Shown here: positions 25,709-34,926 of the stretch, piece after piece
How positions within the stretch are numbered: position 1 is the first letter of the stretch
Layout of the letters: each line of letters begins with the position of its first letter
Source of the DNA: Paraflavitalea pollutisoli
GTDB taxonomy: Bacteria > Bacteroidota > Bacteroidia > Chitinophagales > Chitinophagaceae
Length of the DNA: 64,000 bases
Direction: 5' to 3'
Assembly (NCBI RefSeq): GCF_029360705.1
Contig: NZ_JARKMX010000008.1
Span: forward strand, 1,301,949 to 1,365,948
The notes under the pieces: generated by a model
What the model was told of the DNA's origin: nothing
The model's database searches: none
The model's input: only the letters and a program-made list of their open reading frames with translations
Program-made: the position numbers and the translations under genes

Positions 25709-25735
25709 AAAAAAACAGCGTGCACGAAAGCACGC
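25709..25735 (-). terminator. Terminator of the T9SS protein gene
   Basis: On the minus strand, GCGTGC and GCACGC form a stem followed by TGTTTTTTTG. It lies between the end of the 774-residue protein gene (25768) and the start of the AraC-type gene. Confidence 0.75.
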
Positions 25736-25767
25736 CGTTTAACCAAATCATTGCTTTAAACAATGAG

Positions 25768-28092
25768 CTATTTTACCAGCAACTTCTGTGTACTGGTGCC
25801 GGAAGTATTCTTCACCTGTACGATATAACTGCCGGGCAGTAATTTGCGCGGATCAACGATATAGTTCTTACCGTTGGTCGTCGTCTCAAATACCTTCGCC
25901 CCCTGCAGGTTCAGGATCGTAATCACCGTTTTATCATTGGCAGGGTTGATGAACTCGAGCGACAACCGTTGCGTAGGCTGTATCGGGTTGGGATACATCT
26001 GGAATTTGTCGGGATTGATGATCCTCGTAACCGCTGCTACCTCGCGGGTGGCATGATAAGCATGGTTACAGTATTTAGACATATCGATGCCCACCTCACC
26101 TGGCTGTTCTCCACCGGCTATCCGCGAAGAAGCCAGGGTGGCTGACTGATACCATTTGGTATTGATATTCGCAGCCCCGCTGATACCAGTCACCAGGCGC
26201 AGGCGATAATCATACTTCGTCGTACGGCTGCTTTCGCCATTGTAGATATGATCGGTATTGGTGATCACCGCGATCACTACATTGCTGGCAGCCGGTTGAT
26301 CGAGGCGCAGGCTCAGCGATCCCGAAGAAACGACCTGGCTGTACACCGGCACACCGGTTGTAGTGCGGTACACCAGTTGACAGGTCATATTCGCGCCGAT
26401 CGGCTCAAAGTTCACCGTCACCATATTACCGGTTACCGTCAGCGGTATCTGGTTGGCACCCGACCAACCCGGCAGTGTACGCGCTTCCGGTGTCAGCAGG
26501 TTGCTGGCATTCGTCGTAGCCACATAAGGCGTAGCCGTCCATACGGCCGGCGTCATCCACGATGGCTGCCATTCCGCACCGATCGACTGACCAAAATGCG
26601 CATTCAGCAATGCCAGTATCGCATTCTTCCACGGACCGAAATCCACCAGCGCCTGCTTGGCCCGGTATTCAGAGATCAGGCGACGCGTTTGCGCCGTACC
26701 GATACCGGAAGCAATACCTGCCAGTACACGGGTAGGCGAGTTGCGCCAGATCCAGGGCACAGCACCATCACCCAATACATTACCCAGGAAGGTCGGGAAC
26801 GAACTGCTGTACTGGTGACCACCCAGGTACGTACGCCATGTGCACAACTGCTGACCACTGGAATTATAACGGTTCACGCCCTCGGCAGAAGGACCCCCAA
26901 AACTGCCATCTTGCAACCAGCCCGAATAACATTCGATCGGCATGAACGGCGCAATGAAATCGGTGCCATTCAGGTCACCCATCGAACTGAAATTATTCGT
27001 ACGGCGTGCATCCGCCGTTTGCTGCAACCATACATTACCCCCTTCATGAAACCAGGCCGATTGTTTCACACCAGGCAGATCGGCCAGCAAGGAGTGGATA
27101 CCCTCGTGCACCATCGCGCCCTGCTGCGCCACCCGGTCCGAATAGGTACAGGCCGGGTCGAAACTGTAAATGGGATAATAAGAAGCCAGTACCATCGGCC
27201 AGTTCGTACCATTGTAGCTGATCGCACTCTGCCAGCCACCCAACGCGGTATTGGGCGCATTGTCGGTGCACAGCCCCGAACCATAGAGATACACCGCACT
27301 GCGGTAACCATTCTTGGCACGCAGGTCCGGAGGCCAGCCCATCGTATTCCGGAAATACTGGAAGTCGGTATTCATACGCGCCAGCATCGGCGTGATGGAA
27401 TTGGTCGTTACCAGCGCATTCTTATTGGGTCCCCAACGGAAACACCACCAGTTGGATGATTGCGTACCCACCACCTGCGGACAATCATTCAGTACATTGG
27501 CAGGCGTAGGCAAGGAAGGAAATTCATCGGCAAAATTATAACTGATATTGGGCGAATAAGAAGGCCAGGTATACGGATCGCCCGTACCACCGCCACCGCC
27601 GACTACGGTACCCATCACCCGCCACTCGAGGATTCCGGTACTTTGGGTGGTGTTGCGCATCGTTACCCGTATACGCGACAGGTTGACCGAGGTAAAGCTC
27701 AGGGTATTGAAGGCATTCTTGACCAGCGGAATATTACCCAGGCTCACCCAGGCCGTACCGCTCCACCGTTCTGCATACGCCGTAGTAGGCGTTAGTACAC
27801 CACCATTGTCGTCAAACCAATACACCTGGATAGAAGTGACCGCATAGGTCTGCGCCCAATCGTATTGCACCCATTGCAGCGAGTTGGGATTGTTCCAGTT
27901 ACCATAAGCGCCATGTGATTTGTCGTTGGAGTTGGCAGGAGTAAAATTATCATTGAGGGCGGCAATCGTTTCCCAGGATGACACAAAGGAAGTGGTAGCG
28001 GTTGCCTGTGGCGCCACATTGGTTTGCGCCGTAGCATAGTTTATAAAAAGTGAACAATAAATGATAACAAGGCATAGCTTGATAGGCTTCAT
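25768..28092 (-). CDS. Secreted T9SS-sorted protein with F5/8C-like domain and HEGIH candidate metallopeptidase motif
   Basis: 774 residues. A signal peptide (1-22, ending NYATA) precedes a discoidin/F5-8 type C-like domain (~25-160, QWVQYDWAQTYAVTSIQVYWFDD). A poly-Gly linker (~164-169) follows. The central domain (~175-560) has HEGIH at 329-333, an HExxH zinc signature, and a second acidic site, FHEGGN, with Glu350 sixteen residues later, as in gluzincins. A beta-sandwich region follows, then a type A T9SS sorting domain (~700-774: FQMYPNP, GSYIVQVKN, KLLVK). It is therefore secreted by the type IX system and cell-surface attached or released. Peptidase activity is inferred from motif spacing only. 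It sits apart, followed by its own terminator. Confidence 0.82.
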   Translation of the reverse strand: MKPIKLCLVIIYCSLFINYATAQTNVAPQATATTSFVSSWETIAALNDNFTPANSNDKSHGAYGNWNNPNSLQWVQYDWAQTYAVTSIQVYWFDDNGGVLTPTTAYAERWSGTAWVSLGNIPLVKNAFNTLSFTSVNLSRIRVTMRNTTQSTGILEWRVMGTVVGGGGGTGDPYTWPSYSPNISYNFADEFPSLPTPANVLNDCPQVVGTQSSNWWCFRWGPNKNALVTTNSITPMLARMNTDFQYFRNTMGWPPDLRAKNGYRSAVYLYGSGLCTDNAPNTALGGWQSAISYNGTNWPMVLASYYPIYSFDPACTYSDRVAQQGAMVHEGIHSLLADLPGVKQSAWFHEGGNVWLQQTADARRTNNFSSMGDLNGTDFIAPFMPIECYSGWLQDGSFGGPSAEGVNRYNSSGQQLCTWRTYLGGHQYSSSFPTFLGNVLGDGAVPWIWRNSPTRVLAGIASGIGTAQTRRLISEYRAKQALVDFGPWKNAILALLNAHFGQSIGAEWQPSWMTPAVWTATPYVATTNASNLLTPEARTLPGWSGANQIPLTVTGNMVTVNFEPIGANMTCQLVYRTTTGVPVYSQVVSSGSLSLRLDQPAASNVVIAVITNTDHIYNGESSRTTKYDYRLRLVTGISGAANINTKWYQSATLASSRIAGGEQPGEVGIDMSKYCNHAYHATREVAAVTRIINPDKFQMYPNPIQPTQRLSLEFINPANDKTVITILNLQGAKVFETTTNGKNYIVDPRKLLPGSYIVQVKNTSGTSTQKLLVK

Positions 28093-28366
28093 AAAACAGA
28101 AGGTTTAATTTAAGCAATAAAAGTCCTGTACGATGCTATCAGCCGGCCATAAAGAACAGGCAGGCATGGCAGCAGATCGTTGATTACTGCGCAGCAATAA
28201 AAAGCGGGTAAGGATACCTCTTGCAAAAGGGAAAGTAAAAAGCCAGGGGAGTATTTGCTATCAGTTATAAATATACTAACGTCGCCCTACACCGGGCAAC
28301 CATATATTAACCGGTTATAGCGTAATCTTTACTTGTTATATTGACAATTATTGACCGGGTACACTC

Positions 28367-30787
28367 CTACTCACTACGCAGGGAGTTGGTAGGATTGGCC
28401 AGCGCTGCCCGCACCGTTAGGGTAGCCGTGGTCAACAAGGCGATGAGAACCAGCATCGTAACCGGCGCCAAGAACTGCCACCAGGTCAATGCGGCACGGA
28501 AGGCATAAGCATCCAGCCATTGCCGGATCAGCCACCACGCAACCGGCAAAGCCACCACGCTGCAAAGCAAAATAAGGCGGATCACATCCCAGGTCAATAA
28601 CAGCAGGATGTTTTGTACCGATGCACCCAGCACTTTGCGAATGCCGATCTCGCGGATACGACGGGCCGTAGAGTAAGCCGTCAAGCCCAATAAGCCAAGG
28701 CAGGTGATAAATATGGCCAGCGAAGAGAAGACGAGGAAATTGCGGCTGAAATGCAGCTCCTGCTCGTACTGGCGACCGTAGAATTCATCGAGGAAAAAAT
28801 AATCGAAAGAAGACTCCGGAAAGAATTGTCCCCACACATGCTCCAGCGCAGCCACCTGGCCACGCATGGCGGTGGTATGAACTTTCACGGAAAAATATTC
28901 GGCAGGGATCCAGTTCAGCGCCCGGTCCATGAATAAGATGAACGGCGTATAATCTTGTTGCAACGATTGCTGGTGATAATCCTTCACCACCCCAATGACT
29001 TCATTGGGTGTCTGTGTCAGCGTTTCTAGCCACACCCGCTGGCCGATGGCCGCTTGCGGCGACGCAAAACCAAACTGGCGCACCGCCGATTCATTCAACA
29101 CCAGCCCAGTAGAATCGGCAGGCCGGCTAAGATCGAAGGCGCGGCCCGCAATCACCTGCAGCCCGTACATGCCAATAAAGGCATGATCCACCTTTAGCAT
29201 TTCATACGTCCGCTCATCGGCTGCCGAAGCACCAAAGCGGCGATTGGCCAGCGACTTGCCCACCGCACGGCCAGGCACAGACCCCGAACTACTCACCGCA
29301 GCAACGCCCGGCAAAGCCCGCAAGCTATTCTTCAGGCTGCTGACCTTTTGGGCATAATCAGCCGTCTTCACCGGCGCTTTCACCACAATTGTCTGCTCCA
29401 GGTTGACACCCGTTTGCTCACGCGTCATGAAATGCACTTGGCGATACACGGCAATCGTTCCGGCAATCAATAAGATCGCCGCCACAAACTGAAACGCCAC
29501 CATCCCTTTGCGCAGCAACACCCCGCGTTTGGAGAAGCTGAAACGGCCTTTCAGCACGCTCATCGGCTTCAGCTTCACCATTACCAGCGCCGGGTACATG
29601 CCGGCCACCAGCGTGGCGGCAATGAATACGGTCGCGGTATGCCACAACACCGTGCGGTCAAACAGCAAACCATTCCAGGCATTGGCGCCCAACAAGGTCG
29701 GCAGCCAGGCCGTCGTCGCCAGCACGATGCCGATGGCCAGCAGCAAGGCCACCACATTCAGCATCACCGACTCCAACACGAACTGGATGATCAACTGACT
29801 ATTGGGCGCTCCGTTTACCTTGCGAATGCCCACCTCCCGCGCCCGGTCGAGCGACTTCGTGGTAGCCAGGTTGATATAGTTGATATACGCAATGAACAGG
29901 ATCACATACGCAATCACGCTCAGGAAACCGATGAAGAAACGATTGCCCTTGGTCTCGATCTCGTACTTCTTGGCGGTGTTAAGGTGTATGTCTTTCAAGG
30001 GCACCAGGTGCACGCCCCACCGGAGATCTTTCAAAGCAGGTTCCGTCTTGTACTGCTCGGCCATCGTCGGAAAACCACTTTCCAGCGCAGCGGCAGAAGC
30101 GCCTGGTTGCAGTTTCAGGTAAGTATAACTGCTATGCTGGTACCAGTAGTTACGGGTCCAGCGCCCGGAAGTAGCCCACGACAGCAGGAAGTTGAACTGC
30201 AGGGTCGAATTGGCAGGAAAATCCTGGAAAACGGCCGTAACCATACAGGGATAGCTGCTGGTCTGCGTCGACACTTCCAGTATTTTGCCCACTGGATCGT
30301 CCTGGCCAAAATATTTGCGCGCTGCCGAGGCAGAGATCGCCAGGCTATTGACGCCCTGCAAGGCCGTGGCGGCATCGCCTTGCAGCAAAGGATAACTAAA
30401 GAAGGAAAAGAAATTGCTGTCCGCAAAACACACCTGCTCTTCCCGGTACTTGATATCCTTGTAGCGCACCACCCGCTCGGAGTTATTGCGGTTGATGCGG
30501 ACATAAGAAGCGATCCCAGGCAGGTGTTCATACATCGCCGGCGCATACCCATTGGTACTGGAAGCCCAGTCGTCTGTCATTTCCTCGCCTTTGTAAAAGC
30601 GGCTCTCGACACGGAAGATACGGTCGGCATCGGCCTGGTCCTGGTCATAGCTCCGTTCAAACTGCACATAGGCCCCAATGAGCACAAAGGCAGCAATACC
30701 CAGGGCAAGGCCAAGCAGGTTGATGGAGGTGTAAGCTTTGTGTCGCAGGAGATGACGCCAGGTCACGAGCAGTATATTCCGGAACAT
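28367..30787 (-). CDS. FtsX/MacB-type ABC transporter permease
   Basis: 806 residues with the Bacteroidota double-permease architecture. TM1 lies near the N-terminus (YTSINLLGLALGIAAFVLIGAYV), followed by a MacB-type periplasmic domain. An FtsX domain with three TMs (~280-400, IAYVILFIAYINYINLATTKSLDRAREVGIRKVNGA) is followed by a second periplasmic domain and a second FtsX domain (ending ~806, YSTARRIREIGIRKVLGAS). It is the inner-membrane part of an exporter of lipopeptides, drugs or lipoproteins. No ATPase gene is adjacent, so the partner must be elsewhere. It is divergent from an AraC regulator across 131 bp. Confidence 0.88.
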   Translation of the reverse strand: MFRNILLVTWRHLLRHKAYTSINLLGLALGIAAFVLIGAYVQFERSYDQDQADADRIFRVESRFYKGEEMTDDWASSTNGYAPAMYEHLPGIASYVRINRNNSERVVRYKDIKYREEQVCFADSNFFSFFSYPLLQGDAATALQGVNSLAISASAARKYFGQDDPVGKILEVSTQTSSYPCMVTAVFQDFPANSTLQFNFLLSWATSGRWTRNYWYQHSSYTYLKLQPGASAAALESGFPTMAEQYKTEPALKDLRWGVHLVPLKDIHLNTAKKYEIETKGNRFFIGFLSVIAYVILFIAYINYINLATTKSLDRAREVGIRKVNGAPNSQLIIQFVLESVMLNVVALLLAIGIVLATTAWLPTLLGANAWNGLLFDRTVLWHTATVFIAATLVAGMYPALVMVKLKPMSVLKGRFSFSKRGVLLRKGMVAFQFVAAILLIAGTIAVYRQVHFMTREQTGVNLEQTIVVKAPVKTADYAQKVSSLKNSLRALPGVAAVSSSGSVPGRAVGKSLANRRFGASAADERTYEMLKVDHAFIGMYGLQVIAGRAFDLSRPADSTGLVLNESAVRQFGFASPQAAIGQRVWLETLTQTPNEVIGVVKDYHQQSLQQDYTPFILFMDRALNWIPAEYFSVKVHTTAMRGQVAALEHVWGQFFPESSFDYFFLDEFYGRQYEQELHFSRNFLVFSSLAIFITCLGLLGLTAYSTARRIREIGIRKVLGASVQNILLLLTWDVIRLILLCSVVALPVAWWLIRQWLDAYAFRAALTWWQFLAPVTMLVLIALLTTATLTVRAALANPTNSLRSE

Positions 30788-30894
30788 AGGTTAGTTTTGA
30801 CGCTTGAATATACCATTTAAATTCGACCCCGGCATCGGTAAATAGTACCATTAATCCAATCAATTATTCCATAGAAATTGCACTTTTAAAGGGT

Positions 30895-30902
30895 AGCTTT
30901 GC
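30895..30902 (+). promoter_or_regulatory. -7 promoter box of the AraC/DUF983 genes
   Basis: TAGCTTTG matches TAnnTTTG exactly and ends 16 nt before the ATG at 30919. Confidence 0.55.
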
Positions 30903-30918
30903 AAAATAACACCAGTAC

Positions 30919-31803
30919 ATGTCCAGGGAATCCATACCAGTGTATGATATCTGCAGCATCAGCCGCGAAAAAGGAGCCAGTGAGGAGTTCATGGCCGACC
31001 GGCTGTCCGACTACCTCGACAAGTACTACGCACAACTGCATTTCCCGCACCGGCATTCATTTTACCACCTGGTATTGTTCACCAAAGGACATGGCACCCA
31101 CTCCATCGACTTTACCAATTTTGAAGTAAAGCCCTATCAGGTATACTTCATGGTGCCGGGACAGGTGCACAGCTGGCATTTTGCCGGCAAAACAGACGGA
31201 TATATCTTAAATTTCTCAGATACCTATTTCAAGTCTTTCCTGCAAAACCCACATTACCTGGAGCGATTCCCCTTCTTCAGCGGCATTCCCGAAGAAGCAG
31301 TGTCGACATTGCTCGGCGAGATCCACCAGCAAGCCACTACCCTGCTGGAATCGATGCTGCGGTATGCAGGTCACGACTGGAAAACGTATACCGATATGGT
31401 GCGCGTATTGCTGCTGCAATTGTTCCTGCTGATCGATGATTCGCTGGCAGCACATCGGCACAAAGGCATTCCGCAACAAAAACTGGTCTTGCTGCGGGGC
31501 TTCCGGAGGCTGATCGAAACCCACTACCGCTCGATCCGCCTGCCCAAGGAATACGCCGACCTGCTGTACGTCACCCCCAACCACCTCAATGCCCTCTGCC
31601 AGGACCTGCTGGGCAAAACCGCCGGCGAGCTGATCCGCGACCGCGTATTGCTGGAAGCCAAAAGACTGCTGACCAACGCCCGCATGACCGTAACCGAAGT
31701 GGCCTATGACCTGAACTTTCAGGACAACTCTTATTTCAACCGTTTTTTCAAGAAATATACGGGTGTAACGCCCGACGATTTTCGTAAACAATTTTCTCAT
31801 TGA
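30919..31803 (+). CDS. AraC-family transcriptional regulator
   Basis: 294 residues. The N-terminal cupin sensor includes HRHSFYHLVLFTKGHGTHSIDF and QVYFMVPGQVHSW. The C-terminal AraC domain has RLPKEYADLLYVTPNHLNALCQ and VAYDLNFQDNSYFNRFFKKYTGVTPDDFRK, both HTHs complete. The HRH motif suits a metal- or sugar-binding cupin. The DUF983 gene follows 13 bp downstream, probably cotranscribed. The ABC permease gene is divergent and may be its target. Confidence 0.88.
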   Translation: MSRESIPVYDICSISREKGASEEFMADRLSDYLDKYYAQLHFPHRHSFYHLVLFTKGHGTHSIDFTNFEVKPYQVYFMVPGQVHSWHFAGKTDGYILNFSDTYFKSFLQNPHYLERFPFFSGIPEEAVSTLLGEIHQQATTLLESMLRYAGHDWKTYTDMVRVLLLQLFLLIDDSLAAHRHKGIPQQKLVLLRGFRRLIETHYRSIRLPKEYADLLYVTPNHLNALCQDLLGKTAGELIRDRVLLEAKRLLTNARMTVTEVAYDLNFQDNSYFNRFFKKYTGVTPDDFRKQFSH

Positions 31804-31816
31804 AAATGACCGTATC

Positions 31817-32299
31817 ATGGACAAGCTGAATACACCAGTGAGCGCACCCGATGTGCAGGAACCCAAACCCAGTTTTTTCAACCTGGTAAGATGCAAATGT
31901 CCCCGTTGCCGCAAGGGCGACATGTTTGCAGAAAAGAACCCCTACAAACTCCGGCATACGATGAAGATGTATGACACCTGCCCCGTTTGTGGACAGCCGT
32001 TCGACCTGGAAGTAGGATTTTATTATGGCTCCAGCTATGTGAGCTATAGCTTATCGATCGCCTTCACCGCAGCCACGCTGGTAGCCTGGTGGGTATTGAT
32101 CGGCATGAGTACGGAAGACAACCGTTTCTTTTGGTGGATGGGCATCAACGGCGTATTGCTGATCGTGCTGCAACCCTGGTTGATGCGGGTGTCGCGCACC
32201 CTGTGGTTGGCCTTTTTTGTGCGGTATGATAAGAACTGGCGTACCAACCCGCCTGCCCGTCGCGAACGCGTCAACAAAGATCACATGAATGCCTGGTGA
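31817..32299 (+). CDS. DUF983 membrane protein
   Basis: 160 residues. A cytoplasmic zinc-ribbon-like start has CPRCRKGDMF and CPVCGQPF (two CxxC knuckles), then the conserved DUF983 block FDLEVGFYYGSSYVSY. Two transmembrane helices follow (~75-95 and ~108-130), with a basic C-terminus. Function unknown; it is widespread in Bacteroidota and Alphaproteobacteria. It lies 13 bp downstream of the AraC regulator. Confidence 0.85.
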   Translation: MDKLNTPVSAPDVQEPKPSFFNLVRCKCPRCRKGDMFAEKNPYKLRHTMKMYDTCPVCGQPFDLEVGFYYGSSYVSYSLSIAFTAATLVAWWVLIGMSTEDNRFFWWMGINGVLLIVLQPWLMRVSRTLWLAFFVRYDKNWRTNPPARRERVNKDHMNAW

Positions 32300-32513
32300 T
32301 GTATAAACCGGTAAGAGGCCATCTCCCGAACGCATTGTTCAGCAGATCGCCTCCCTGGGGTGCACCTTAAACCTACCGGTGAAAAGAGTGTATAAAAAGG
32401 TTGTTTATTGCATCATTACCATACAAAGCTACGACGGCAAACTATTGGCGAAAAGGCTCTTTAGGTAGACTGCGATTTATACCGGTTAGACCGGGTATTT
32501 TCGTCGGTGAACC

Positions 32514-32527
32514 CGGATGGCCATCCG
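32514..32527. repeat. Perfect 14-bp palindrome in intergenic region
   Basis: CGGATGGCCATCCG is self-complementary, and flanking AACC/GGTT extends the pairing with a one-base bulge. It lies between the DUF983 gene and the S41 protease terminator. The rest of the 313 bp gap (32300-32612) shows no gene. Confidence 0.6.
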
Positions 32528-32561
32528 GTTGCATCATTCGCTAACACATACACGCTATATA

Positions 32562-32590
32562 AAAAGCCGGGACCTGTGGTTCCGGCTTTT
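32562..32590 (-). terminator. Terminator of the tail-specific protease gene
   Basis: AAAAGCCGGGA pairs with TTCCGGCTTTT (one G-U) around a 7-nt loop, with A/T runs at both ends. It is 22 bp beyond the protease stop on the minus strand and can also serve the plus strand. Confidence 0.85.
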
Positions 32591-32612
32591 GCTTATGTAA
32601 AGTCTTTAGAAA

Positions 32613-34709
32613 CTAGCTGTTGGTAGCCTGTTTCAGGTAATCGTACATCACGTATACTGCTTCCGATAAAAACAGGTCGCGTTTGAGCGAACCGATCCAC
32701 GCTTTATTGCTGTCGTTCTTGAACTGCTCCTTGCTCTTCAGCGACTCCTCCATATCGGTCGTATTCTTCACCCCCATCGGCTTGGCAGATACCAATTGCT
32801 TCCGGATAGCGCTCACCTTGTTTTGCACCGCTTTCTCATCGTCGCGGTATTTATCCAATTGCAAAGGATAGATGCCATTCCTGTTCTGCATCCAGCGCAG
32901 GTTTTTGGTCAGGGAGATCAACACGGTATCCTGTTGCATACGTTGACCGGCCAGGGCTACCGTTTTATTGATCACGCCTTGCTCATCCAGCTGCGCAAAC
33001 GGCACGGCCTGTATCGTATCCCAGGCCAGGGCGGTAGGATTGTTCTTTTCCTGCATTTTGTATGGCTCGTAAATACCAGGCAGCAGAACATCGGGCGCTA
33101 CACCTTTCAACTGCGTAGCAGCGCCGGTAATGCGGTAATACTTTTGCAGCGTAACGTGCAAGGTACCCAGGTCTGTATTGGGATCGCTGTTGCCCATACG
33201 GGTGTCGCCGATACCAAAGGGCCGTTGCACCGATCCTTTGCCGTAAGTAGAGCTGCTGCCCACAATAATACCACGGTGGTAATCCTGGATAGCGCCGGCA
33301 AAGATCTCGGCCGCCGAAGCACTCATTTCATTGACCAGTACCACCAACGGGCCTTCATACAAAGCAGCTTTACCACGTACACGGCTTACATAGGGTTCGC
33401 CCGATGGCCCTTTCACCTGCACCACCGGTCCTTCCTTGATGAAAAGACCCAGCATATTGATCACCTCGCCCAGGCTACCACCGATATTATCGCGAATGTC
33501 GATGATGATGCCTTTTACATTCTCTTGCTGCAGGCGGGCCAGCTCACGCGCCATATCGGCTGCGCAGGAACGTCCGTTGGCATCGCCAAAGTCGGTATAG
33601 AACTTAGGGAAGGAAATATAACCCAGTTTCACAGAGTCTTCGATGATCGCACTTTTCACAAAGGTATCGTCGAGTTGCAGCGCCTCACGTTTGAGCGTAA
33701 CGTCTTTCAGGCTACCGTCGGTTTTACGGAAGGTGATGGTAACCGCTGTTCCCTGTTGACCACGGGTCAGCTTTATCACATCACTCATAGCCATACCCGC
33801 CACATCAACGGGCTTGCCGCCCTGCTGCGCTACCTTGACGATCACATCGCCTTTCTCGACCAAACCCGATTTCCAGGCAGGCCCGCCAATCATCAGTTCG
33901 CCAATGCCGATCATGCCTTTCATGTCAGACAGCAACGCACCGATGCCATAGTACACGCCACTCAGGCTTTCCTGAAACTCCCGGCGGTCTACCGGCAGAA
34001 AATAGTTGGAATGCGGATCGTACAGGTTGGTAATGCTGTTGACGTAGGTATTGAAAGCCTCTTCATCGGTGGTGAGCTTCTTCAGGTTTTCGATAAATCT
34101 TTTCTCGATCCGCAGGATCGTCTGCCGGGCTTTTTCTTCCAGCTGCACATCGGTCAGCTTACTGGCCGTATCCCGGGTATTGATATCGAGCAGGTCTTCG
34201 TAATTCGACAGCACCTGAAACTTGAGGTAATTGCGCCAGCGGCTCTTCAGGTCATCGGTATTCTTGCAATAATCCAGCTTATCCGTATTGGAGTTGTACA
34301 CCTCGGGCGTCGTGAACTTGAAGGGCTGTTTCATCAGCTCGTCCAGCATGGTTTCAGACTCCTTCAATCGCTGCACAAAGGTTTTGTTCACCACTTTGTA
34401 GAACTGCACCACTTTGCCTTTCATCTCGTCGTCGAGCTGGCGTTCGTATTTCTTGAACTGCTGTATGTCTTCATGCAGAAAGAATCGCTTGTCCTTGTCG
34501 AGTTGCTCGAGGTAAGACTTGAAAACCTGCTGCGAGAACTTATCATCGAGCGTTTTGGGGGCATAGTGTATATGCTGCAACATGTCGGCGGTATTGTGAA
34601 ATACCAGGTCGACATTTTCGGTGACTTTACTTTTCTGGGCGAAAGAAGGCGCTGCTGCCAGCATCAAACAGGTACAGAAGACCAACTGATATCCACTACG
34701 CATACTCAT
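32613..34709 (-). CDS. prc: Carboxy-terminal processing (tail-specific) protease, S41 family
   Basis: 698 residues from the ATG at 34709. The frame is open ~135 codons further, but the chosen start opens a signal peptide (ending APSFAQ). The TSP-type N-terminal domain (~30-230, DNK/RFFLHEDIQQF) precedes a PDZ domain (~240-330, GIGALLSDMKGMIGIGELMIGGPAW). The S41 peptidase domain has IDIRDNIGGSLGE, catalytic Ser465 in EMSASAAEIF and Lys491 in STYGKGSVQ. A DUF3340 C-terminal helical domain follows. The enzyme acts in the periplasm, trimming or degrading proteins from the C-terminus. Confidence 0.95.
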   Translation of the reverse strand: MSMRSGYQLVFCTCLMLAAAPSFAQKSKVTENVDLVFHNTADMLQHIHYAPKTLDDKFSQQVFKSYLEQLDKDKRFFLHEDIQQFKKYERQLDDEMKGKVVQFYKVVNKTFVQRLKESETMLDELMKQPFKFTTPEVYNSNTDKLDYCKNTDDLKSRWRNYLKFQVLSNYEDLLDINTRDTASKLTDVQLEEKARQTILRIEKRFIENLKKLTTDEEAFNTYVNSITNLYDPHSNYFLPVDRREFQESLSGVYYGIGALLSDMKGMIGIGELMIGGPAWKSGLVEKGDVIVKVAQQGGKPVDVAGMAMSDVIKLTRGQQGTAVTITFRKTDGSLKDVTLKREALQLDDTFVKSAIIEDSVKLGYISFPKFYTDFGDANGRSCAADMARELARLQQENVKGIIIDIRDNIGGSLGEVINMLGLFIKEGPVVQVKGPSGEPYVSRVRGKAALYEGPLVVLVNEMSASAAEIFAGAIQDYHRGIIVGSSSTYGKGSVQRPFGIGDTRMGNSDPNTDLGTLHVTLQKYYRITGAATQLKGVAPDVLLPGIYEPYKMQEKNNPTALAWDTIQAVPFAQLDEQGVINKTVALAGQRMQQDTVLISLTKNLRWMQNRNGIYPLQLDKYRDDEKAVQNKVSAIRKQLVSAKPMGVKNTTDMEESLKSKEQFKNDSNKAWIGSLKRDLFLSEAVYVMYDYLKQATNS

Positions 34710-34926
34710 ACTTGGATTGTTTTCGAATGTAGAATGGGAATCTCCCAGGCCTGGTGCTGCCATAAATGGGCTGGCAGTGCAACGGGACCGCTCTGTCAAA
34801 TGTAACGCATCGTGCGAAGTAATTGTTTTCCACTCATCAACAAGTTGGCGGCCAATTCCATGAAACAGGCAAGCCAGCCGATGAAACAGGCAAGATCGTC
34901 GCGGGCGGGATGGCCGGCGACAGCAC

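Noticed and set aside
26248-27459. A 403-codon open frame on the plus strand
   Set aside because: It is antisense to the T9SS protein gene, is Arg/His/Thr-rich and shows no domain.
29639-30820. A 393-codon open frame on the plus strand
   Set aside because: It lies antisense to the FtsX-type permease and encodes an improbable basic protein without domains.
32796-34805. A 669-codon open frame on the plus strand
   Set aside because: It runs entirely antisense to the S41 protease gene, which has all its catalytic motifs and a proper signal peptide. The antisense product is basic, His/Gln/Arg-rich and has no recognisable domain; it is a by-product of codon use.
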